From: a virus
Strand: one strand, 5' to 3'
IMG/VR virus record: IMGVR_UViG_3300035703_000264
Location: 1-34,553 of that record
DNA length: 34,553 bases
Both the position numbers and the translations under genes were made by a program. The notes below the pieces were generated by a model. The model made no database searches. It was given only the letters and a program-made list of their open reading frames with translations, and was not told the origin of the DNA. The stretch's first letter is position 1. Every line of letters begins with the position of its first letter. This document shows, piece after piece, positions 25,001 to 32,788 of this stretch.

Positions 25001-27353
25001 TGCAAATTCATATGAACAATATGACTATTGTGATGTTCAATCAGTTAATGGAATTAGAAATACAGATATAATTGATATTAGACCTAAAGTTTCTAGTTTT
25101 TCAGTATCTGAAGGAGTAAGATCTCCATTTGAATTTTTAGGAAGATCTTTTGATCAATATAATAATTCTGCACCTAATATTTTAGCGTCTGATGAATCTT
25201 CATTGATGAGTTATTCATTTTATCTTGGAAGAATTGATAAAATTTATTTATCTAAAGATGGAGTATTTCAACTTATTTCAGGTGCTCCTTCAGAGGTCCC
25301 ACAACCACCACAACCAATTCAAGATTCTCTAGAAATTTCTACAATTTATCTTCCACCATACCTTTGTAATATTGAAAATACTACAATCAATCTCTCCGAA
25401 CATAAGAGATATAGAATGGTGGACATTCAAAATCTTGAAAATAGAGTTAAAAATCTTGAGTTTTATACCGCTTTAACTCTTCTAGAGATTGATACTTCAA
25501 ACTTGCTAATCACTGATGCGAACGGATTAAATAGATTCAAATCTGGATTTTTTGTCGATGATTTTTCAACTACGGATTCGCAGAAAAAAGTAACTATAGT
25601 TAAAAATTCAATTAATATTAAAGATTCTGAATTAAGACCAACACATTACACTACTCAATTAGATCTTCTTTTAGGTACAAACTCACTGGTGGGAATAGGA
25701 ACATCCTCAAATCCACTAGCAGATGCAAAATACACCAATGACTTAATCGGATCTGGAGTTAAAAGGACAGGCCAAGTCATAACTTTAGATTATGAAGAGG
25801 TTGCTGAAATAAATCAACTCTTATCTACAAGAGTGGTCAATGTAAATCCATATGCGTCAGATTTCTTCGGAGGAACAATAGAATTATTCCCATCCTCGGA
25901 TGTTTGGATTGATCAAGTAAGATTAGAACCAAAAACTGTAGACGCAGAAGGTAATTATTTGCAAACCAGAACGCAACTTATTGCACAGGGATTTGATTCT
26001 CAAACTGGATTTGGTCCAGTAACTTGGGGTTCTTGGGAAACTGTTTGGACTGGAGAAAGTGTATCAAATACAACAAGAGAAGTTACTAGGGGTTATAATG
26101 TTTATTCCGATGAAATTACAGTAACAACTAAAACAGGAACTTCTACTCGCCAAGGAAAAAGGCAGGTACTAAAAGAACAGTTTGATAACACATCTTTTGG
26201 CGATCAAGTTTTAAATAGTCAACTAATACCTTATGTAAGGTCGAGAAATATTGAATTTACCGCAAAGAGATTAAAACCATCAACAAGAATGTATGCTTTC
26301 TTTGATGGAGTAAATGTAAATTCATATGTGGTTCCAAAGTTACTTCAAATAAGTATGCTTAATGGAATTTTTGAAGTTGGAGAAACTGTGATCGGAACAT
26401 TTGATTCTTCTGATCCAAATTCACCTTCTATTCGCTTTAGAGTTGCTAATCAAAATCATAAGTATGGTCCATATAATAATCCAACGGATATTTTTACGTT
26501 AAATCCATACGATATAAACCAATCAATTCCAGAAATATATTCATCAACATCTTCAATTTTAAACATTGACATATACAGTCTTTCTAACCAACCTCAGGGA
26601 CTATATTATGGATATGTCTCGCAAAATATGAAATTGAAAGGACAAACTAGTGGAGCAGAAGCGACAATAACTTCCGTAAGACTAATTACTGATAATGTTG
26701 GAACACTTATTGGATCATTATATATTCCAGATCCAAACATTACAATTAATCCAAAATTTGAGGCAGGAACAAAGGTTTTAAGACTAACTAATAGTTCTAT
26801 TAATTCGCAAATTATTGGTTCTACATTTTCTACTGCTGATGAAAAATATTTTGCAGAAGGTAAAGTTAATACTGTCCAAGAAAATATTATTGTTGTCCGT
26901 AATTCTAGAGTAGAAACAGAAACTCCTATTGAAAGTAAATCCGAAACTCAGGTTGGTCCAGAAAATGTTGTCAAGAGTACTTTAATTAGAACTATTCCAG
27001 TTCCAGCACCTAGTGGTGGCGGAGGAGGTGGAGGAGGACAAAGAACATATCAAGGATTTGCTGCAGGATATGATGCTGCTACAGGAGCAAGTGGTATTGT
27101 TAACCAAAATGCTGGTGGATCACAGTCTGCTGCATTTGGTGGAGGAACATCTGCAGTTCTTGGTGCATCTGCGGTCGAAAGAGCAATTGCAGATGGTTAT
27201 AGTTTAGCATCGATTCAATCTTGGGTTGCTTCTAGCGGAGCAATTGTTGGACCAGTAGCTGCGGCTAGGTTTGGATTGAGTGATTTAGAATTGAAGAGAA
27301 ATATACAAAACATTGATAATGCTCTAAATAGGTTATTGAATATTAAAATATGA
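22047..27353 (+). CDS. DUF4815-type fibre/baseplate protein ending in half of an S74 chaperone
   Basis: This protein is 1768 residues. The start (NVSPYFDDFDQNKGYYKVLF, then KPGYPVQARELTTLQSILQN and FTEGSVVIPG) is characteristic of the DUF4815 proteins of cyanomyoviruses. A VDIQNLENRVKNLEFYTALT helix (about 1128-1147) and a long beta region follow. Residues 1657-1664 are eight glycines, a linker-like seam. Beyond it lies a Gly/Ala-rich stretch and AARFGLSDLELKRNIQNIDN. Ser1745-Asp and Lys1750 match the SDxRLK start of the Peptidase_S74 self-cleaving chaperone of phage fibres, but the frame closes 18 residues after Lys1750. The missing part is encoded by the next ORF. Its place after gp8 corresponds to T4 gp9/gp10, so it may join fibres to the baseplate. 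Confidence 0.82.
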   Translation: MPQETNLNVSPYFDDFDQNKGYYKVLFKPGYPVQARELTTLQSILQNQIEQFGTHVFTEGSVVIPGSLGYRNDLNAVILENDIFNVNVETYLPYAVGKVVRGQQSGIRARIDFYLSSLFTESGNSTLYVTYLNSDSLENERKIFLDSENLIIEEDVTGDEFEFPVGTTPTVILRSGEVIARTISNGSAAIGSAVYLTEGVYFVRGNFVKVYDDFLVISQYSNVPSVKVGFKIIESVVNSYEDESLNDNAQGFSNYAAPGADRFRITLSLVALPIDSTDLDDFILLKEIRNGVEITTRNSPNYNILAQEFARRTFDESGDYYVKKPTLKVAETLNDLKGNGGIFKEDSLTYNNNTPSEDLGTYVISPIKAYIRGYEVENIVPTYVDFRKPRETKLLENQSINYLTGPTFTLNRVYGSPVIGLSTTYTLSLRDTRVGNNQISQVGKEIGLARVYDFALESGSYSSLNPDSNEWDITLYDLQTFTEISVNEPISLTVPTQIKGKSSGATAYLRYTTSTSGIITAYNVQGSFSVGERLIFDGIENTRVSTAVTSYSENDVKSLYGIVGSAYTFTADLKQYANYQIGLVNVSGISGGVSTVTSTNSIFTGIATVGNLVSFSNPGLTVPTFAKINQVSQNSLVISGITTVSGVCDGRLPTTNITPADFSILSSKLQSSTDNTLYTVLPKQNIANVDLTNSDIIIRKQYDVTITSRSTNTITALETETFLPFDEERYVLINKNGTTEELTPDKFVFTNGSRSLTINGLSSSGDAKLIATLRKVSVKSKIKYKNKVKSIIVDKSKYDYSGIGSTTINDGLAYGNYPYGTRIQDEELCLLHPDVTKIHGVFESDDINDPNLPSLQLTSLTGPTSKTGDLILGEEIVGSLSQSVAVYCEKINDLQVGFVYLNSSRFINGEEVTFKESGIKATVTSVSIGDNNITSNYAFINGQKNTIYDYSKLIRNKNSKEPTSKLKIIFEYAEFLSSDNGDITTANSYEQYDYCDVQSVNGIRNTDIIDIRPKVSSFSVSEGVRSPFEFLGRSFDQYNNSAPNILASDESSLMSYSFYLGRIDKIYLSKDGVFQLISGAPSEVPQPPQPIQDSLEISTIYLPPYLCNIENTTINLSEHKRYRMVDIQNLENRVKNLEFYTALTLLEIDTSNLLITDANGLNRFKSGFFVDDFSTTDSQKKVTIVKNSINIKDSELRPTHYTTQLDLLLGTNSLVGIGTSSNPLADAKYTNDLIGSGVKRTGQVITLDYEEVAEINQLLSTRVVNVNPYASDFFGGTIELFPSSDVWIDQVRLEPKTVDAEGNYLQTRTQLIAQGFDSQTGFGPVTWGSWETVWTGESVSNTTREVTRGYNVYSDEITVTTKTGTSTRQGKRQVLKEQFDNTSFGDQVLNSQLIPYVRSRNIEFTAKRLKPSTRMYAFFDGVNVNSYVVPKLLQISMLNGIFEVGETVIGTFDSSDPNSPSIRFRVANQNHKYGPYNNPTDIFTLNPYDINQSIPEIYSSTSSILNIDIYSLSNQPQGLYYGYVSQNMKLKGQTSGAEATITSVRLITDNVGTLIGSLYIPDPNITINPKFEAGTKVLRLTNSSINSQIIGSTFSTADEKYFAEGKVNTVQENIIVVRNSRVETETPIESKSETQVGPENVVKSTLIRTIPVPAPSGGGGGGGGQRTYQGFAAGYDAATGASGIVNQNAGGSQSAAFGGGTSAVLGASAVERAIADGYSLASIQSWVASSGAIVGPVAAARFGLSDLELKRNIQNIDNALNRLLNIKI

Positions 27354-27390
27354 TGATTCTAGAAAAATTATTGAACATAAATGGAAAAAA
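27321..27390 (+). repeat. 35-bp imperfect tandem duplication at the chaperone break
   Basis: Positions 27321-27355 and 27356-27390 align as two 35-base units sharing TTATTGAA and flanking bases; they encode LNRLLNI and LEKLLNI. Because 35 is not a multiple of three, two copies throw the chaperone out of frame and create the ATATGATG stop/restart. Removing one unit joins ...NIDN directly to ILEKLLNINGKKYEW in frame. Confidence 0.65.
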
Positions 27391-27604
27391 ATATGAGTGG
27401 AACGATAAAATGAACAAGTTGACAGGTGTACAGGGAGTTCATCATGGAGTTATAGCTCAAGAAGTTCAAAAAGAATTTCCTGAAATGGTCATGAAAGGCT
27501 CTGATGGTTACTTAAGAGTTGATTATATTCAACTTATTCCAGTTATGATTGAAGCGATAAGAGAATTAAAGATGGAAATAGATCAACTTAAATTAAATAA
27601 ATAA
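27350..27604 (+). CDS. C-terminal part of a split S74 intramolecular chaperone (84 aa)
   Basis: The ORF reads MMILEKLLNINGKKYEWNDK, then VHHGVIAQEVQKEFPEMV (about 34-51) and DGYLRVDYIQLIPVMIEAIR with a helical tail. These are the standard second half of Peptidase_S74: 'G.kYeWn', 'GviAQEVq.efPemV', 'vdY..LipvmieAiReLk'. The catalytic SDxRLK segment is on the preceding gene. The start codon overlaps that gene's TGA (ATGATGA), so it may be translated by reinitiation and associate with the fibre as a separate chaperone subunit. A sequencing or assembly error is the main alternative, although a 35-bp duplication makes simple miscalling less likely. Confidence 0.85.
   Translation: MMILEKLLNINGKKYEWNDKMNKLTGVQGVHHGVIAQEVQKEFPEMVMKGSDGYLRVDYIQLIPVMIEAIRELKMEIDQLKLNK
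27596..27603 (+). promoter_or_regulatory. Late promoter (AATAAATA) for the 833-aa virion protein
   Basis: AATAAATA overlaps the Asn-Lys-stop end of the chaperone ORF, 40 bases before the next ATG. The surrounding 13-mer AATAAATAAGATA is identical to the one before gp25. This supports independent late transcription of the downstream gene. Confidence 0.6.
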
Positions 27605-27643
27605 GATATTAGATTAACGAAAGGAAAATCCCAGATAAAACTC

Positions 27644-30145
27644 ATGAAAGTAGTAGATCCTTTAGCTCAATCATTTTATGTAGAACCTGAAAGTGGCATT
27701 TTTGTAACTTCTGTAGATTTATACTTTCAATCAAAAGATGAACAACTACCGGTTACAATACAGTTAAGACCCATGCAATTGGGCCTTCCTACACAAGTTG
27801 TTTATCCTTTTAGTGAAATAGTTTTAGAACCAGAACAAGTTAATATTTCTGATGATTCATCTGTACCAACAAGAGTAACTTTTAATTCACCTGTTTATCT
27901 CACTGGTGAGACTTTTCACTCGATTGTTATTTTATCAAATTCCGATAGGTATAATGTTTGGGTATCAAAATTAGGTGAGTCAAATGTATCATCAGGGTCT
28001 AATTTAGAGTCTAATCAATTCTTGGTACTAAAGCAACCTTTGCTCGGAGGTTTATTTAAATCACAAAATGCTGCTACATGGAATGAAAGTCCTTTCGAAG
28101 ATTTAAAATTTACTCTTTACAGGGCAAAATTCACACAAACAAGCGGTAATTTTAATTTATATAATTCTGATTTAAGTATTGGCAATGGTCAGGTGTCTAG
28201 ACTTTTGCCAGATTCTTTGGAAATGACTTCTAAAAAAATTAGAGTTGGTCTAGGAACTACAGTTCAAGATAATAACTTTATTATAGGAAATACTATTTTC
28301 CAAAAAACTTCTACAGGAACTGGTACTTATGTTGGGGTTGCCGGAACTGCAAAAGGAAGTTTAAGAATAATAAATGCTGGAATAGGTTATACACCTTCTT
28401 CTGGTTCTAATAGTTTTACTGGAGTTGCATTAACTAGTATCACTGGAAGTGGTAGAAATGCAACTGCAAATATTACTATTAATAACGGAGTAGCTATTGC
28501 AGCTACTATAAGTAATGGTGGAATAGGATATCAAGTTGGCGATGTCTTATCGGCACTTCAAGTTGGAAATGATCTTCTTGGCAGAAACCTGAGATTATCA
28601 GTTTCCGAATTAAATGGATTCAATGAGATTATTATTGATGAAGTCCAAGGTGAATTTGCAACTGGTGTAGGAAATACTATATTTTTCATTAATAGTTCTG
28701 GTATTTCTACGGCATTAAATTCTGGTATTGGCGGAAATGTCATAATTCCTACTAATGGTATTCAAGTTGTTGAGGATGGATTAACCATAAAGGTCAATCA
28801 CAAAAATCATGGAATGCACACCGGAGAAAATATAGTAACAATTTCCAATGTGTTATCTGATATAAAACCAAAACAACTAATTACTGCATATGAAAAAACT
28901 TCTACTGCAGATATACAACTTGATGATGTGACAAACTTAACAACATTTGAAAATGTTGGTGTTGGAACTACCAATCCGGGATATATTTTGATCGGAGAAG
29001 AAATTATTTCATATGAGGGAATTGTCGGAAATTCTCTTACTGGAATTACAAGAGAAATAGATCAATCTAAAGCATTTAGTTACGATCAAGGAACAGAAGT
29101 TTATAAGTATGAACTTAATGGAATTTCACTTAGAAGAATTAACACCAATCATACTTTGCAAGATTCCACGGCCAGTGATCCGATTGATCTAGATTTCTAT
29201 ACTTTAAAAATAGATACTACTCAAGATGGAAAAACAGCACCTCTTCCACAAGGACAGGTTAATAGAGCGGTTGAAGGTTATCCAAAGTTATTTGCAAATA
29301 AGACAAAATCAACTGGTGGATCATCAATCAATGCAACTCAAAACATTCAATTTGAATTAATTCGACCAAATATTCAGACACTTACACTAAACAGTACAAA
29401 TATTTCTGCTAAAGTAAAAACTGTTTCTGGAACTAGTGTCGATGGCAATGAAGTTTCATTTATTGATAAAGGATTCCAAGATATAGATTTAAATACCAAT
29501 AACTATTTCGATAGTCCAAGATTAGTAGCATCAAAAATTAATGAGACTAATAATCTTACAACGATTCCTGGAAATAAGTCTTTCACAGTAAATCTATCTT
29601 TAACATCATCTAATGAATACTTATCTCCCGTCGTTGATTTAGATCGACTTGGAATGATATTTGTTTCAAATAGAATTAATAGTCCGATTCAAAATTATTC
29701 CACAGATAATAGAGTTTCGACTTTAATTGACGATCCTTCTTCTTTCGTTTATGCCACAAATGCAATTTCACTTGAAGCTCCCGCATCTTCGATTAAAATT
29801 TTGGTTGCGGCATATGTGAATATCAATAGTGATCTTAGAGCTTTCTATTCAATTCTCAATGATCCTTTAGATGATCCAATTTATTATCCATTCCCTGGAT
29901 ATTCCAATCTAACTCTTTCCGGTGAAGTTATTGATCCATCAGCGAATGATGGAACATCTGATAAATTTGTTCCAAAAGTCGATAATTTAGATTATGGAAA
30001 TAATGAATCGATATTTAAGGACTATGAATTTACTATTGACAACCTATCATCGTTTAGATATTTTAGTATTAAACTTGTAGGATCATCAACAAATCAAGCA
30101 TATCCTCCAAGACTAAAAGATTTAAGAGTTATTGCTCTTGCATGA
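27644..30145 (+). CDS. Virion structural protein beginning 'DPLAQSF' (833 aa), likely downstream half of the fibre/baseplate polypeptide
   Basis: The protein opens MKVVDPLAQSFYVEPESG and continues IFVTSVDLYFQSKDEQLPVT, then LRPMQLGLPT and VYPFSEIVLEP. It also has SPVYLTGETFHSIVILSNSD. In cyanomyoviruses I recall this 'DPLAQ.F.v..G.f.tSvDlyF.sKD' domain following the DUF4815 part, often in the same chain. Here the upstream frame differs only by one TAA. Residues about 245-305 carry GxGY modules (SLRIINAGIGYTPSSGSNSF), near residue 387 is an HGMHTGENIV module, and about 440-475 an 'IGEEIISYEG...GITRE' module, all shared with the giant protein. The C-terminus, FRYFSIKLVGSSTNQAYPPR, resembles the usual ending of these proteins. 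AAGGA lies 19 bases upstream, rather far. Confidence 0.8.
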   Translation: MKVVDPLAQSFYVEPESGIFVTSVDLYFQSKDEQLPVTIQLRPMQLGLPTQVVYPFSEIVLEPEQVNISDDSSVPTRVTFNSPVYLTGETFHSIVILSNSDRYNVWVSKLGESNVSSGSNLESNQFLVLKQPLLGGLFKSQNAATWNESPFEDLKFTLYRAKFTQTSGNFNLYNSDLSIGNGQVSRLLPDSLEMTSKKIRVGLGTTVQDNNFIIGNTIFQKTSTGTGTYVGVAGTAKGSLRIINAGIGYTPSSGSNSFTGVALTSITGSGRNATANITINNGVAIAATISNGGIGYQVGDVLSALQVGNDLLGRNLRLSVSELNGFNEIIIDEVQGEFATGVGNTIFFINSSGISTALNSGIGGNVIIPTNGIQVVEDGLTIKVNHKNHGMHTGENIVTISNVLSDIKPKQLITAYEKTSTADIQLDDVTNLTTFENVGVGTTNPGYILIGEEIISYEGIVGNSLTGITREIDQSKAFSYDQGTEVYKYELNGISLRRINTNHTLQDSTASDPIDLDFYTLKIDTTQDGKTAPLPQGQVNRAVEGYPKLFANKTKSTGGSSINATQNIQFELIRPNIQTLTLNSTNISAKVKTVSGTSVDGNEVSFIDKGFQDIDLNTNNYFDSPRLVASKINETNNLTTIPGNKSFTVNLSLTSSNEYLSPVVDLDRLGMIFVSNRINSPIQNYSTDNRVSTLIDDPSSFVYATNAISLEAPASSIKILVAAYVNINSDLRAFYSILNDPLDDPIYYPFPGYSNLTLSGEVIDPSANDGTSDKFVPKVDNLDYGNNESIFKDYEFTIDNLSSFRYFSIKLVGSSTNQAYPPRLKDLRVIALA

Positions 30146-30375
30146 TCATGAATTATTCAAAAGTAGATGGGTACAAAAATTTGGTTAGAGATAATTCAAC
30201 TAAAGCAATATTAAATACAAATAAAACTGAATATCAAAACTATATTTCTTTGAGAGAGCAAAAAAACAAAGAGTGTAAAAAAGTACAGGAACTTGAGGAA
30301 GATCTTGCTAATATAAAAAATGATCTTAATGAAATAAAGCAACTACTTAGGAGGTTTTCTGATGGATCCAGATAA
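30142..30375 (+). CDS. Conserved small coiled-coil protein (77 aa)
   Basis: The N-terminal part, YSKVDGYKNLVRDNSTKAIL (about 5-24), is followed by a charged helix with heptad spacing (VQELEEDLANIKNDLNEIKQ, about 48-67) ending LLRRFSDGSR. The arrangement 'GYknLvRDn.tkAIiNt' plus a C-terminal coiled coil is a small protein I recall between virion genes of T4-like cyanophages. Its role may be an assembly factor or a minor virion component. The start overlaps the previous TGA (ATGA); an ATG six bases later is equally possible. It overlaps the next ORF by 14 bases. Confidence 0.75.
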   Translation: MIMNYSKVDGYKNLVRDNSTKAILNTNKTEYQNYISLREQKNKECKKVQELEEDLANIKNDLNEIKQLLRRFSDGSR

Positions 30376-30526
30376 AATAGAATTAGATAGTATCAATAAA
30401 TTATTTGAGTATGAAAAATTATCTAGAGATATAGATAGTATAGATGATATTAAAACTTTGCGAAACTACGCAAAGTCCTACATTAAGTTATATCTAAAAC
30501 AACAAGAAGTTATATTAAATTTCTAA
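30362..30526 (+). CDS. Conserved small helical protein before gp13 (54 aa)
   Basis: This frame encodes 54 residues: MDPDKIELDSINKLFEYEKL, then SRDIDSIDDIKTLRNYAKSY and IKLYLKQQEVILNF. The pattern 'kLFEYEKlsRDid.idd...Lr..Aks.iKLYlkQQEvi' matches a tiny protein conserved in cyanomyoviruses; its function is unknown. GGAGG at 30351-30355 lies seven bases before its ATG. Its TAA overlaps the gp13 ATG (TAATG), implying coupled translation. Confidence 0.8.
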   Translation: MDPDKIELDSINKLFEYEKLSRDIDSIDDIKTLRNYAKSYIKLYLKQQEVILNF

Positions 30527-31374
30527 TGGCACAACCATCTACGAGACAAGAACTAATTGATTATTGCAAAAGAAAACTGGGAGCTCCAGTTTTGGAAATC
30601 AATGTTGCCGATGAGCAAATAGATGACTTGGTAGATGATGCTATTCAATTTTTCCAAGAGAGACATTTTGATGGTGTCTCTCAAATGTATCTAAAATATC
30701 AAATTACTCAAGAAGATATTGATAGAGGAAGAGCACCAAATGGAAATAATCCTACAGCAGGAATAGTCACCAGTACAGCTACTGCAAACATTGCAGGTTC
30801 ATCCGTAGTTTTTAACTATAAGGAAAACAGTAATTATTTACAGGTTCCACCTTCAGTCATTGGAATAACAAAAGTTTTCCACTTTGATGGAACAAACACT
30901 GTAACTAATAACATGTTCAGTGTTAAGTACCAACTATTTTTAAATGATATCTACTATTGGGGTTCCACAGAACTTTTAACCTATGCAATGGTTAAAACTT
31001 ATCTGGAGGATATGGATTTCCTTTTAACTACACAAAAACAGATCCGTTTTAATCAAAGAATGGATAGATTATATCTTGATATTGACTGGGGAAGTGTCAA
31101 TGTTAATGATTATTTGATTATTGATTGCTATAGAACATTAGATCCAAATGATTTTTCAAGAGTGTGGAATGATTCTTTCCTAAAACCATATCTAACCTCA
31201 TTAATAAAACGTCAGTGGGGACAAAACTTAATCAAGTTCCAAGGAGTGAAACTTCCAGGTGGAGTTGAATTAAATGGTAGACAAATATATGATGATGCAC
31301 AGAAAGAAATTGATATGATTATGGAAAAAATGTCTAATACTTATGAACTTCCACCACTAGACATGATCGGATAG
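30526..31374 (+). CDS. gp13: Neck protein gp13
   Basis: This 282-residue protein compares with 309 in T4. The N-terminus (TRQELIDYCKRKLGAPVLEI, then NVADEQIDDLVDDAIQFFQE and RHFDGV) is the gp13 head-completion signature. The central LNDIYYWGSTELLTYAMVKT and MDFLLTTQKQIRFNQRMDRL, and the late DPNDFSRVWNDSFLKPYLTS and LIKRQWGQNL, are also typical. gp13 joins gp14 to form the neck that seals the packaged head and receives the tail. It is followed after four bases by gp14, in the T4 order. Confidence 0.95.
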   Translation: MAQPSTRQELIDYCKRKLGAPVLEINVADEQIDDLVDDAIQFFQERHFDGVSQMYLKYQITQEDIDRGRAPNGNNPTAGIVTSTATANIAGSSVVFNYKENSNYLQVPPSVIGITKVFHFDGTNTVTNNMFSVKYQLFLNDIYYWGSTELLTYAMVKTYLEDMDFLLTTQKQIRFNQRMDRLYLDIDWGSVNVNDYLIIDCYRTLDPNDFSRVWNDSFLKPYLTSLIKRQWGQNLIKFQGVKLPGGVELNGRQIYDDAQKEIDMIMEKMSNTYELPPLDMIG

Positions 31375-31378
31375 TAAT

Positions 31379-32788
31379 ATGCTAAATCCATTCTTTCAGC
31401 AAGGTTCAAAGACAGAACAAGGTCTTATACAAGACTTGATAAACGAACAGTTGAGGATGTATGGTGTTGAGGTATATTATCTACCGAGAGAGTATGTAAC
31501 AGAAAAAACAATTATCAAGGAAGTTATAGAATCAAGATTCCAGAATGCATATCCAATAGAAGCATATGTAGATACATATGATGGATATGAAGGTCAAGGA
31601 ACACTTCTATCAAAATTTGGCATCCAAGAATTAGACTATCTTACACTTATAATATCTCAAGAAAGATATCATGAATATATTGAACCTTTAATTAAGGATA
31701 TAGCAAACATAAAACTTTCATCAAGACCAAAAGAAGGAGATTTAATTTATTTTCCTCTTGGCGATCGCTTATTTGAGATTAAGTATGTCGAGCATGAAAA
31801 ACCTTTCTATCAGTTACAAAAAAACTATGTTTATGAATTGAGATGCGAACTCTTCAGATACGAAGATGAAATAATTGACACTAATGTTGATTTTATAGAC
31901 GATAATATCAAAGAAGATGCGTTTATCCAAACACTCCAAATGGTTGGATTTGGATCTACGGCAACTGCAATTACAGGAATAGTAAATGGTGGCGTTAGAT
32001 TTGTAACTATTACAAATAGAGGATCTGGATATACATCACCACCAAGAGTAGCATTTTCCTCGGCTCAAAGTGGAGGTCAAACTGCTGTTGGTATTGCAAC
32101 AATGATTTCGGGCATTGTTGATTTGTGCGAATCGGATGTTGATCTTTCTAGAGTTCAAGGAGTCCAAATTATAAACGCAGGATATGGATATACAGTAGCA
32201 CCTAAAGTAGCTTTCATAGGTGGTGGAGGATCTGGAGCTGCTGGAACTGCATATATTGGAGATGGTGTTGTTGGAATTATTACTATAACTAATGGTGGAT
32301 CCGGATATACAAATTCACCATCAGTTACATTCACAGGAATCTCTACTACTTCTGCAACTGCATATGCTGTGGTAAATTCTGCAGGAATCGTAACATCGAT
32401 TAATATTACTAACGCGGGTCTTGGGTACACTGTAGCACCAACGATTACAATCGGAGCACCTTCTGTGATAGTTGGATATGGAACATATATTTACAATGAG
32501 ACTATTACTGGAAGTATAAGCAGTGTAACTGCAAGAGTTAAGTCTTGGAATTTAAATAGTAAAATTCTTGAAGTTTCAAATATTAGTGGATCATTTATTG
32601 CAGGAGAAAATCTTACAGGACAAAAATCAGGTGCAATCTATAGTATAAGAAGTATAAATACTGATAATCTTTCTGATTCTGCTGATCCCTCTAACTTGCA
32701 GGACAAATATGCTCAGAACAGACAGATTGAAACAGAGGGAGACCAAATAATAGATTTTAGCGAAATTAATCCGTTTGGAATGCCCTAG
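31379..32788 (+). CDS. gp14: Neck protein gp14 with inserted GxGY repeats
   Basis: Residues 1-190 (MLNPFFQQGSKTEQGLIQDL, then MYGVEVYYLPREYVTEKTII and AYVDTYDGYEGQGTLLSKFG) and the C-terminal QDKYAQNRQIETEGDQIIDF are gp14-like. The length is 469 against 256 in T4. The extra material is mostly residues about 195-365. These hold at least four GxGY modules, including VRFVTITNRGSGYTSPPRVA, IITITNGGSGYTNSPSVTF and SINITNAGLGYTVAPTITIG. These resemble modules in the giant protein, gp8 and the 833-residue protein, and would probably form beta-rich decorations on the neck. The core should still bind gp13 and complete the head. Confidence 0.92.
   Translation: MLNPFFQQGSKTEQGLIQDLINEQLRMYGVEVYYLPREYVTEKTIIKEVIESRFQNAYPIEAYVDTYDGYEGQGTLLSKFGIQELDYLTLIISQERYHEYIEPLIKDIANIKLSSRPKEGDLIYFPLGDRLFEIKYVEHEKPFYQLQKNYVYELRCELFRYEDEIIDTNVDFIDDNIKEDAFIQTLQMVGFGSTATAITGIVNGGVRFVTITNRGSGYTSPPRVAFSSAQSGGQTAVGIATMISGIVDLCESDVDLSRVQGVQIINAGYGYTVAPKVAFIGGGGSGAAGTAYIGDGVVGIITITNGGSGYTNSPSVTFTGISTTSATAYAVVNSAGIVTSINITNAGLGYTVAPTITIGAPSVIVGYGTYIYNETITGSISSVTARVKSWNLNSKILEVSNISGSFIAGENLTGQKSGAIYSIRSINTDNLSDSADPSNLQDKYAQNRQIETEGDQIIDFSEINPFGMP

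Noticed and set aside
27013-27207. Glu/Leu-rich plus-strand ORF overlapping the Gly-rich linker
   Set aside because: It is an alternative-frame reading of GGA-rich codons and is not supported by any start signal.
27335-27353. Programmed -1 frameshift joining the two S74 halves
   Set aside because: The bases do not form a standard X XXY YYZ slippery heptamer in frame, and a TAA in the -1 frame lies just upstream. Reinitiation at ATGATG fits better, though frameshifting is not excluded.
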